From Nitrospirota bacterium (GTDB taxonomy: Bacteria; Nitrospirota; Thermodesulfovibrionia; Thermodesulfovibrionales; UBA6898), in assembly GCA_021783515.1 (NCBI GenBank), contig JAJXTV010000007.1:1-64000 (forward strand): a stretch of 64,000 nt of DNA. The letters run 5' to 3'. Both the position numbers and the translations under genes were made by a program. Under the pieces are notes generated by a model. The model was not told the origin of the DNA, did not search any database, and worked only from the letters and a program-made list of their open reading frames with translations. Positions 1 through 6,076 of the stretch are shown here, piece by piece; position 1 is the first letter of the stretch; the number at the start of each line of letters is the position of its first letter.

Positions 1-19
1 AAAAAGCAGACAGGCGAAA

Positions 20-34
20 GGGGGGGGGGGGGGG
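20..34. repeat. Homopolymer tract of 15 G
   Basis: An uninterrupted run of 15 G lies 38 bases before the start of the hibernation-factor gene. Tracts this long are rare and slip readily. It could alter spacing in the upstream promoter region, or it could be an assembly or sequencing artefact near a contig end. No promoter can be assigned because the window begins here. Confidence 0.9.
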
Positions 35-72
35 ACATCCCTGCCCTTGCCTGCCTAGAGAGTGGAGGTAAT

Positions 73-651
73 ATGGAGACACCGCTACGGGTAACCTACA
101 AGAACCTTGGGCCGCAGTATAAAGAGAGCATAGAGGAGGAGATAGGCGCCCTCTCCGGGAAGATGGAGAAGTTCTCTCCTTCTATCCTGAGTTGTCGGGT
201 CGTCGTCGGGATGCCGCACAAGAGGCGGCACGACGGAAATCTCTTCCGGACGACGGTCACTCTGAACGTGCCCGGCAGACGGATTGTCGTCAGCCGTGAT
301 CGTTCGCTTCGGCGGACATATGAAAACATCTATGTTGCGGTCCGCCACGCCTTCGACGATGCCGTACGACAGCTTGAGGAGTATTCGCTCAGACAGTCGA
401 GGCAGGTGAAGGCCCACGATCTGCTTCCTCGCGGAGTCGTGACGAAGCTCTTCCGGGAGGAAGGCTACGGCTTCATCGAGGGCTTCGGGGGAAGGGAAAT
501 ATACTTTCACAGAAACAGCGTGCTCGACGGGTTCGAAAAGCTGAGGGAGGGATCGCCTGTGCGATTCGAAGAGGAGGAAGGAGAAAAGGGACCGCAGGCG
601 AGCACCGTCAAGATATTAAGGAAAACGGCCACGATGCACAGAAGGCATTAG
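73..651 (+). CDS. HPF/RaiA-like ribosome hibernation domain fused to a cold-shock domain
   Basis: A 192-residue protein. Residues 1-110 read as the beta-alpha-beta ribosome-hibernation (HPF/RaiA/S30AE) fold. Residues about 119-185 read as a cold-shock/S1-like nucleic-acid-binding domain, with the core GYGFIEGFGGREIYFHRNSV resembling the RNP1/RNP2 region of cold-shock proteins. HPF proteins bind the decoding centre of the 30S subunit and silence ribosomes in stress or stationary phase. Classical long HPFs carry a dimerising C-terminal domain instead, so the cold-shock tail suggests an added RNA contact (inference). The start is set by GGAGG at 64-68, 4 bases before ATG 73. It is followed by a strong hairpin and a convergent gene, so it is probably monocistronic. 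Confidence 0.85.
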   Translation: METPLRVTYKNLGPQYKESIEEEIGALSGKMEKFSPSILSCRVVVGMPHKRRHDGNLFRTTVTLNVPGRRIVVSRDRSLRRTYENIYVAVRHAFDDAVRQLEEYSLRQSRQVKAHDLLPRGVVTKLFREEGYGFIEGFGGREIYFHRNSVLDGFEKLREGSPVRFEEEEGEKGPQASTVKILRKTATMHRRH

Positions 652-666
652 CGGGAGAGGCGTGGC

Positions 667-702
667 ATACAGAGGGGCATGGTACGCCGTGCCCCTCTGT
701 AT
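667..702. terminator. Convergent hairpin terminator
   Basis: A perfect 13-bp stem (667-679 with 690-702, arm ATACAGAGGGGCA) and a 10-base loop sit between two convergent genes. There is no long T tract on either side, so it may act as a bidirectional attenuating hairpin or an mRNA 3'-end protector rather than a classical intrinsic terminator. Confidence 0.6.
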
Positions 703-1034
703 CAAAAATCAGGGAACATCTTGAGGTAGAAGCACCGGTCCTCTCCGGCGGAGGCCCGCGCGGAAAGAATGCCGCCTTCGATATATTCGAGGTCGAAGCT
801 CCGGAAGCCCTTTGAGACGAGACCCTTGGCGTTTGCGGGGCAGCCGCTTTCGCAGCCGGCGATCCCTCTTATCATCTCGGGGATGAGTCCTCTGATGTCC
901 AGGCCCGAAAGATCGGTGCCCTTCTCTCCGGCAAAGCGTCCGATGCTGCCGACGATGCCGTCGAGGTCCGGGTGAAAGGGATCGGGGATCTGGATCGGGA
1001 GCGAGTCCTTGTCGATAATCACATCAAGAAGCAT
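702..1034 (-). CDS. Conserved-looking hypothetical protein with a CxxxC motif
   Basis: A 110-residue soluble protein of unknown function. A strong ribosome-binding site (AAGGAGGT on the minus strand) lies just before the ATG at 1034, so the frame is real. Its distinctive element is GCESGCPANAKGLV around residues 59-72: two Cys spaced CxxxC next to CPANAK, followed by an aromatic-rich C-terminus with a third Cys (DRCFYLK). The paired Cys could bind metal or be redox-active, but that is inference. It has no signal peptide or membrane segment and stands alone between a terminator hairpin and a dispersed repeat. Confidence 0.7.
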   Translation of the reverse strand: MLLDVIIDKDSLPIQIPDPFHPDLDGIVGSIGRFAGEKGTDLSGLDIRGLIPEMIRGIAGCESGCPANAKGLVSKGFRSFDLEYIEGGILSARASAGEDRCFYLKMFPDF

Positions 1035-1134
1035 AGGGCAACCTCCTTGTTTTTCTCATCAAAACAACACCTTATTGTAACCGATAGGCCCCGGGCAGGG
1101 CAAAGGAGGAAGAAGCAGGAGGCTGTCCTCGACG

Positions 1135-1193
1135 CCATGCTCTGTTAAATCCTATCGCATCAGAAGGGATTTGAGGGACGCTCTCCCTGCCGG
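1135..1193 (+). repeat. Dispersed intergenic hairpin repeat, copy A
   Basis: This shares the blocks CCATGCTCTGT, TCGCATCAG and TGAGGGACGCTCTCCC with copies at 2465-2532, 8450-8500 and 47200-47267 (the last on the minus strand). The centre can fold as ATCCT...GGGAT/AGGAT around a loop containing CGCATCAG. It lies about 100 bases upstream of the radical SAM gene. Confidence 0.8.
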
Positions 1194-1277
1194 AATGCTG
1201 CCTCCCAGGACTAAGCTCTGAGGACTGTGCCGGAAGATGACGGAGAGGAAACCTACTCACTCCTTCCTGCTTCCTGT

Positions 1278-1283
1278 TATAAT
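1278..1283 (+). promoter_or_regulatory. Extended -10 promoter, probable leaderless start
   Basis: TGTTATAAT (TG-N-TATAAT) ends 6 bases before ATG 1290, which places the predicted +1 on the A of the start codon. No Shine-Dalgarno sequence is present between them. Confidence 0.6.
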
Positions 1284-1289
1284 CCGTTC

Positions 1290-2411
1290 ATGGAGACGAT
1301 CGAAAAGCTGAAGGTCCTTTCCGAAGATTCGCAATACGATCTGGCATGCGCCTGCGGCACGAGCAGGGACGGCCACAGGACGAGGGGGCTGGACGGAAGG
1401 TGGCTCTATCCGGTCGCCCTTCCCCAGGGCGGATATTCGGTCCTCCTCAAGACGCTCCTTTCAAACGCCTGCGCCAACGACTGCAGATACTGCCCGCTCC
1501 GCTCCGGGTCGAACGTTCAACGCTGCACGCTCCGGCCGGAAGAGATAGCCCGCATCTTCATGGAATATTACCGGAGGAGAAAAGTCTTCGGCCTCTTTCT
1601 GAGTTCGGCGGTGATCGGAAGCCCCGATATCACGATGGAAAAGATCAACGCCGTCGCACGCCTTCTCAGGCAGCAGCACGAATATCGAGGATACATCCAC
1701 CTGAAGATCATCCCGGGCGCCTCGGATGCGGCGATCGAAGAAGCCCTATCCCTTTCGACGGCGGTCTCGCTCAATATCGAGGCCCCCGGCAAAAAGCATG
1801 TCGACCGCCTCAGCGGCCGGAAGGACTTCGACCGCGACATCCTCAGGCCGATAAAGCTGATGGGCAGGCTCACGTCGGAAGGGATGCGTTTTTCCAGGAT
1901 CAAGTGCACAACCCAGTTCATCGTCGGTGCGTCCGACGAGACCGACTCGGAGATCATCCATTATATGTCGGGGCTCTACCGCCGCCTCAACTTCAACAGG
2001 GTCTACTTTTCGGCCTATCAGCAGGGTCTCGGGGACCCCGGTATCCCCGGGGAAAGGCGTGAGCTGAGGGACAGAAAGGAGCCGTTCATGCGGGAACACC
2101 GCCTCTACCAGGTCGACTTCCTCTTCAGAAGGTACGGCTTTTCGGAGCAGGAGATCCCTCTCGACCTGCTCGGCAACCTCAGCCTCGACAAGGACCCCAA
2201 ACAGGTCTGGGCCGACAGCCACACCTCCTTCTATCCTGTGAGGATCAACACCGCCGACAGGGAGGCGCTCCTCAGGGTCCCCGGCATCGGGCCGGAGACG
2301 GTGAAGAAGGTCCTGAAGGCGAGGAGAGAGAGTAAGATCAGACGGGTGGAGGACCTCGGGGTGAAAGGAAGAAGGGCCGCGACGATCAGGCGGTATGCGG
2401 TGTTTGAGTAA
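1290..2411 (+). CDS. Radical SAM protein with C-terminal helix-hairpin-helix, DNA modification/repair type
   Basis: A 373-residue protein. The radical SAM cluster is CANDCRYCPLR near residues 61-68 (CxxxCxxC), followed by a TIM-barrel-like body. The C-terminus (about residues 320-370) is a helix-hairpin-helix DNA-binding motif, INTADREALLRVPGIGPETV. This architecture matches the family annotated as putative DNA modification/repair radical SAM proteins (TIGR03916). In many genomes that family sits beside a partner related to uracil-DNA glycosylases (TIGR03915); no such partner is seen here. The chemistry is unproven. ATG 1290 is preferred because it follows the -10 box directly and the upstream in-frame extension from 1227 is not conserved-looking. 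Direct copies of a dispersed repeat flank the gene on both sides. Confidence 0.8.
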   Translation: METIEKLKVLSEDSQYDLACACGTSRDGHRTRGLDGRWLYPVALPQGGYSVLLKTLLSNACANDCRYCPLRSGSNVQRCTLRPEEIARIFMEYYRRRKVFGLFLSSAVIGSPDITMEKINAVARLLRQQHEYRGYIHLKIIPGASDAAIEEALSLSTAVSLNIEAPGKKHVDRLSGRKDFDRDILRPIKLMGRLTSEGMRFSRIKCTTQFIVGASDETDSEIIHYMSGLYRRLNFNRVYFSAYQQGLGDPGIPGERRELRDRKEPFMREHRLYQVDFLFRRYGFSEQEIPLDLLGNLSLDKDPKQVWADSHTSFYPVRINTADREALLRVPGIGPETVKKVLKARRESKIRRVEDLGVKGRRAATIRRYAVFE

Positions 2412-2464
2412 GACTTTACGCATGCGACGTAAAGAGAAAGCAGGTAATTCAGTCCCAACCTCCG

Positions 2465-2532
2465 CCATGCCCTGTCAAATCCTCTCGCATCAGGAAGGAT
2501 GTGAGGGACGCTCTCCCCGCCGGTATGAAACG
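2465..2532 (+). repeat. Dispersed intergenic hairpin repeat, copy B
   Basis: The fullest copy, with blocks CCATGCCCTGTCAAATCCT, CTCGCATCAGGAAGGATGTG, AGGGACGCTCTCCCCGCCGG and TATGAAACG. TCAAATCCT and AGGATGTGA can pair across a 12-base loop with one mismatch. It lies between the radical SAM gene and the 3' end of cysC, in the same orientation as copy A. Confidence 0.85.
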
Positions 2533-2570
2533 GTGAAAGTATCCCCCGGCGATCCGCTACCCTCCCCTCT

Positions 2571-3200
2571 TCACACGCCTTTCTTCCTGGGCAGGACCCC
2601 TCGGCTGTCCAGAGCGCGGATGATTGCATTGACGCAGTCTTCGAGCTCCATGTTGAGCGTATCGAGGACAATCTCGGCGTTTTCGGGCTCCTCGTAGGGC
2701 GACGATATCCCGGTGTAGTTTTTGATAATCCCGGCGCGCGCCTTGGCATACTGCCCCTTCGGATCACGTCTCTCACACTCCTCGATCGGGCATTTTACGT
2801 AAACCTCAATAAAACAGTCCCCTTCGAAACTCTTCCTGACAAATTCCCTGTCGTCCCGCCACGGGGAGATAAATGCCGCAAGCACCATTATCCCCGCATC
2901 CATAAAGAGCTTCGAAACCTCGACAATCCGCCTCAGGTTCTCCTTCCTGTCCTCCCTGCTGAAACCGAGGTTGCTGTTGATCCCGTGACGCACATTGTCT
3001 CCGTCGAGGACGTAGGTCCTCACTCCCTGTTCGAACAGCCTCTTCTCTACCGCATGGGCAATCGTAGACTTGCCCGAGGCCGACAGACCTGTCAGCCAGA
3101 CAAGACCGCTTTCGTGGTTATTCAGATGCGCCCTGTCCTGCCGCGTCACATGCACTTTATGCCATATTATGTGGTTTTTGCTCACCAAGCACCCCCGCAT
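2571..3200 (-). CDS. cysC: Adenylylsulfate (APS) kinase
   Basis: About 209 residues, the normal size for CysC. It phosphorylates adenosine 5'-phosphosulfate to PAPS, the activated sulfate used for sulfate reduction or sulfation. Seen in the sequence: P-loop GLSASGKST, the DGDNVRHGIN substrate motif, ISPWRDDRE and the C-terminal YEEPENAEIVLDT typical of the family. The start is uncertain: ATG 3200 or the nearby GTG at 3185, which has a GGGGGTG box. No ATP sulfurylase or PAPS reductase gene is adjacent. Two sulfotransferase genes lie 19-20 kb away, so a role in sulfating surface glycans is plausible (inference). Confidence 0.9.
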   Translation of the reverse strand: MRGCLVSKNHIIWHKVHVTRQDRAHLNNHESGLVWLTGLSASGKSTIAHAVEKRLFEQGVRTYVLDGDNVRHGINSNLGFSREDRKENLRRIVEVSKLFMDAGIMVLAAFISPWRDDREFVRKSFEGDCFIEVYVKCPIEECERRDPKGQYAKARAGIIKNYTGISSPYEEPENAEIVLDTLNMELEDCVNAIIRALDSRGVLPRKKGV

Positions 3201-3574
3201 TCCGCCGCGGTCCTGTCGCCAACCCGGCCTCTCACAACACTCCCGCCTGACTCCGCGACCGACCGGGCAGAGGGAAGGCCTTCTCCCCGGCGTAAACAAA
3301 CGGGCCTACGACATGTATATTAAAGCGTAAAAGGGAATAATTCAATTTTCCTCGTCTGCATAACGGCACAGCGCCGGGGCCGCCGTGCCCCCTTGGGGAG
3401 GGACCGGCCGCTGAAGATTTTCCCTTTACAATTCTCCGTTCCTGCAGTACTATAGATTCGGGGAATTGATATGGGGAATTTTCCACAAAAAATCATCATC
3501 TCCACCCCGGCATATGACCGGCATTGCGGCCGAAAGGCCGACAGGGCCTTGTTGAATCTGTCGACGGAGGAAGC
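3201..3574. other. Divergent intergenic region, cysC / receiver gene
   Basis: These 374 bases separate divergent genes. They contain a TATATTAAA-like AT stretch near 3315, a GC-rich segment at 3368-3412 with short dyads, and two GGGGAATT direct repeats at about 3460-3478. No coding frame or known riboswitch is recognised. Confidence 0.4.
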
Positions 3575-4030
3575 ATGAACAGAGACGGGCACAGCAAACG
3601 GACCTCGGGCGGTCGCGATTATTCCAAAGGGGAGCACATGGCGGACATCGACCCGCCGGCAGCAGATAAATTCAGAATCCTGATAATCGACGATGAAATC
3701 GATCTGCGGGCGTTCCTGATGGAGTTTTGCGCCGTCAACGGATACGAAGCGGAATGCGCAGGGGACGGCCACTCGGCGCTGGAGCGCATCGAACACTCAC
3801 GTTTCGATCTTGCGATTGTCGATTACCTGATGCCCGGGATTAACGGCATTGAGTTCGTAAAGCAGGCAAAACAGCTGCGGCCCGATCTGCCGGTAATCGC
3901 AATGAGCGCCTGGTACGATCTGGAGAAGGCCTTTCTCGAAGCCGGTGCATTCAAATTCATGAAGAAACCGTTTGATCCCTATCGTCTGGAAGAAGAAGTC
4001 GCAATGCTGGCAGGGCACGGAGAATCATAG
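3575..4030 (+). CDS. Stand-alone response-regulator receiver protein
   Basis: About 151 residues, consisting of one CheY-like receiver domain after a short polar N-terminus. The signature residues are present: the acidic pair in LIIDDE, the phospho-acceptor Asp in DLAIVDYLMPG, the Ser of AMSAW and the conserved Lys of KKPFDPY. There is no output domain, so it works as a phosphorylatable partner protein or phosphorelay element. GGAGG at 3566-3570 supports ATG 3575; a second candidate is ATG 3638 with GGGGAG before it, which would remove the non-conserved N-terminus. No histidine kinase gene is in the window. Confidence 0.8.
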   Translation: MNRDGHSKRTSGGRDYSKGEHMADIDPPAADKFRILIIDDEIDLRAFLMEFCAVNGYEAECAGDGHSALERIEHSRFDLAIVDYLMPGINGIEFVKQAKQLRPDLPVIAMSAWYDLEKAFLEAGAFKFMKKPFDPYRLEEEVAMLAGHGES

Positions 4031-4245
4031 CCAGGGCCGAAGACAGTCGGCCCCGCTCGGCGGAATGAGATCGGGAGACGTCTTGCCCAGAGGCTGACAG
4101 AGAATTTATTATAAGAGCACCCAGCGGTCGCGTCATTATACTCGGGTTATACTAGCCCCGACCGCCTCCATTTTATTGAATGACAGTCTCCATTATACTT
4201 TTTGTACTGATCGCTCTTCTTCAGATTTGCCGCGCATAACGGATG

Positions 4246-4447
4246 CTATTTGAGTCGACGCAGGAATTCACTTACCGGCTCGATCAAGATGCCATCCTTG
4301 TTCAGCTTTTCCGAGCCGCGATACAGCAGAAATATCTTGGCCTCAGGATAGTCCTCCCGAAACCCCCTGAGCGGACGAAGTGCCCCGTGGACCAAGAAGA
4401 AAAAAACTTTCTCTGCCTGCCTTTATAAATCTCTCTAGCGTTTCCAT
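4246..4447 (-). pseudogene. Remnant of an AAA-type ATPase with DUF4143, internal deletion
   Basis: Reading leftward from 4447, the frame begins METLERFIKAG then SFFLLGPRGT, the N-terminus and incomplete Walker A of the AAA/DUF4143 ATPases. At about 4380 it changes frame and continues as DYPEAKIFLLYRGSEKL then GILIEPVSEFLRRLK and a stop at 4246, which is the C-terminal tail of the same family. Intact members have about 400 residues, so roughly 300 codons, including the GK[ST] of the P-loop, have been deleted. The assignment comes from recalled family motifs. Confidence 0.65.
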
Positions 4448-4574
4448 TTTCAGTCTTATTTTGGATTTATTTATTCCAAACATAGCCCTGTCCGAAAGAA
4501 AAGTCAAGGAAAAGCCTTCTTTAATATTACTCAAAAGGGACTTTCCCAAACTAACGCTAGCTGAGGAGGAATTC

Positions 4575-4757
4575 ATGAAAATAACAGACATTGATCCGAA
4601 AAAAGTCACATTTGACAAAAAGCTCGCGCTGTCATCACCAGAATTTTTGGACGCAGCATCTGTTCTCGGGGTCCGGGAAGAGGGAGAGTTCCAGTGTGGT
4701 CGCAAGACAGTCGAAGATGCCGGAGAGGACGGCATTATAATCAGCGCTCTTCCCTAA
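4575..4757 (+). CDS. Small hypothetical protein (60 aa), doubtful
   Basis: ATG 4575 is preceded at good spacing by GGAGGAATTC. The product is acidic, begins MKITDIDPKKVTFDKK and has one Cys. No domain, signal peptide or membrane segment is recognised. Codon use is more AT-rich than its neighbours, as in the surrounding remnant region. It could be a genuine small gene of foreign origin or a chance frame with a good ribosome-binding site. Confidence 0.35.
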   Translation: MKITDIDPKKVTFDKKLALSSPEFLDAASVLGVREEGEFQCGRKTVEDAGEDGIIISALP

Positions 4758-5055
4758 CACCCCCTGCTCCATCCAAAGGAAAGATTGAATTGTTGCTCTT
4801 TTGTCTTATTCTGAACATCCGCGGTAGGATAAAGCGGCCCGCCCATCTGCCCTGCCTCCATCAGTTCTTCCGTCGTGGGAGCTGTTGAGAGGTCCAGGGG
4901 TTTAAGGGAAGGTTTGACTGATGGGAACTGTGATGCGCCAAAGGCATCGGACAAAGAAAACGTGTACAAAAAGAAGATAACACTATGAGAATAAAACAGG
5001 ATATAAGAGATAAGGCACGTTTCTTTGCTGCATCATATTGATCTTCCCGCCCCAT
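4754..5055 (-). pseudogene. N-terminal remnant of a secreted protein, frameshifted
   Basis: From ATG 5055 the frame encodes a basic N-terminus and a hydrophobic signal segment (ALSLISCFILIVLSSF). Near 4965 the reading frame must change to continue into a proline-rich stretch and TAPTTEELMEAGQMGGPLYP. That motif recalls the N-terminus of large secreted repeat proteins of Nitrospirota and deltaproteobacteria (from memory, not verified). The protein is cut off after about 85 residues by unrelated sequence and a stop at 4754. Signal peptide, frameshift and truncation together indicate a decayed gene. Confidence 0.5.
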
Positions 5056-5275
5056 AGACTCCGACTCCCTTCCCCGCAGTCGAATTTAATACTATTTTTT
5101 TTGTAATATACACTGCAAACCCAGTATTATCAACCCTTCGCGAGAAATCTTGGGCCTGCTATGGGCCAATTGGCCCAAAGTGGTCTAAAAAAAAGACTTG
5201 CATCACTACCGCCAAAGGCTTGTCTGAGGCTGATTTAAGTATGATGTCTGTAGAATGGCTTAAAATCTAATTAAA
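5056..5275. other. AT-rich intergenic stretch with a 16-bp palindrome
   Basis: TGGGCCAATTGGCCCA at 5162-5177 is a perfect 16-bp palindrome. Downstream, about 5190-5270, a short open plus-strand frame ends in SVEWLKI just before the tRNA terminator and may be a fragment of a lost gene. Nothing else is recognised. Confidence 0.4.
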
Positions 5276-5301
5276 AAGGGCCTGCATCTCTGCAGACCCT
5301 T
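5276..5301 (-). terminator. Intrinsic terminator of tRNA-fMet
   Basis: On the minus strand the arms AAGGG-T-CTGCA and TGCAG-G-CCCTT pair with one internal mismatch around a GAGA loop, followed by a short T run. It lies 8 bases past the tRNA 3' end. Confidence 0.75.
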
Positions 5302-5309
5302 GATTTTGC

Positions 5310-5386
<77 letters not shown>

Positions 5387-5528
5387 ATAGAGATATAAGA
5401 ATAACCTATCGTCCCCCGGGTTGTCAAATCCGGCCGTTTCGCTCGTCATGCGCGCGGACGACGAGGATACGCCCGACCGCGACAGGGGAGCGATAACCCG
5501 TCTTCAGCGGGCGCGATAAATCACGCCC

Positions 5529-5978
5529 CTACTTGGCCGCCTTTGCCTTTGCCGCATCGAGGTACTTGATGAAATCATCCGGCTCCACCTTGTCGATAAA
5601 GCAGAGCTTCTTGCCCTCCTCTTTCACCAGGTCTCCGTTTGCATTGAGGAAGATGAGAAGGCAGTCGCTCTTGAAATTATATTTTTCTCCGAGGCTCCGT
5701 TCCTCGGATGAGAGTTTCTTGTTCAGGTCCACCCTGATCGGCACAAAGTCATCGTTGATCTTCTTCGCAATGGCCGGGTTGCTGTAAACCTCTTTTTCGA
5801 GGAACTCGCAGCGGGGACAGCCCTTCCCGAAGAAGAAGTCGATCACCACCGGTTTTGTTTCGGCCCTCGCCTTCTCCATGCCGTCCTTGAGCGTATGCCA
5901 GTTCACCAGGTCACCCGCAAAGACGGAGGACGGGAGCAACAACGCCAGCGCAACAAACAGGAAGACCGCCTTCTTCAT
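5529..5978 (-). CDS. Periplasmic thioredoxin-fold protein
   Basis: A 149-residue protein with a clear signal peptide (MKKAVFLFVALALLLPSSVFA). The mature part is a thioredoxin-like domain of the thioredoxin_7/DUF255 type. GKGCPRCEFLEKEV near residue 50 gives the CxxC active site; the cis-Pro region is less canonical and contains a third Cys (SDCLLIFL). It probably handles thiol-disulfide exchange or reductant delivery in the periplasm. GGGAGGTG precedes the ATG. It is a single gene between tRNA-fMet and the divergent helicase gene. The partner is unknown. Confidence 0.8.
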   Translation of the reverse strand: MKKAVFLFVALALLLPSSVFAGDLVNWHTLKDGMEKARAETKPVVIDFFFGKGCPRCEFLEKEVYSNPAIAKKINDDFVPIRVDLNKKLSSEERSLGEKYNFKSDCLLIFLNANGDLVKEEGKKLCFIDKVEPDDFIKYLDAAKAKAAK

Positions 5979-6065
5979 ATCGCACCTCCCCAGTATCGTT
6001 TTCTTTTATGTTATCACATTTTCACCCCCCGCACGCCAGGCACCACACGCGCTCATGTTTTGTTT

Positions 6066-6071
6066 TACAAT
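6066..6071 (+). promoter_or_regulatory. -10 box TACAAT directly before the helicase start
   Basis: TACAAT ends 5 bases before ATG 6077 with no Shine-Dalgarno between, matching the other probable leaderless starts in this window. No good -35 is seen. Confidence 0.45.
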
Positions 6072-6076
6072 CGTAT

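Noticed and set aside
1072-1260. Short minus-strand frames sharing the peptide ESVP-(H/Q)-(I/L)-P-DA-GF across several intergenic sites
   Set aside because: The similarity comes from the dispersed DNA repeat; the frames have no starts or ribosome-binding sites, and the frame breaks in copy C.
3380-3412. GC-rich dyads upstream of the receiver gene as a riboswitch
   Set aside because: The arms are short and match no aptamer consensus I know.
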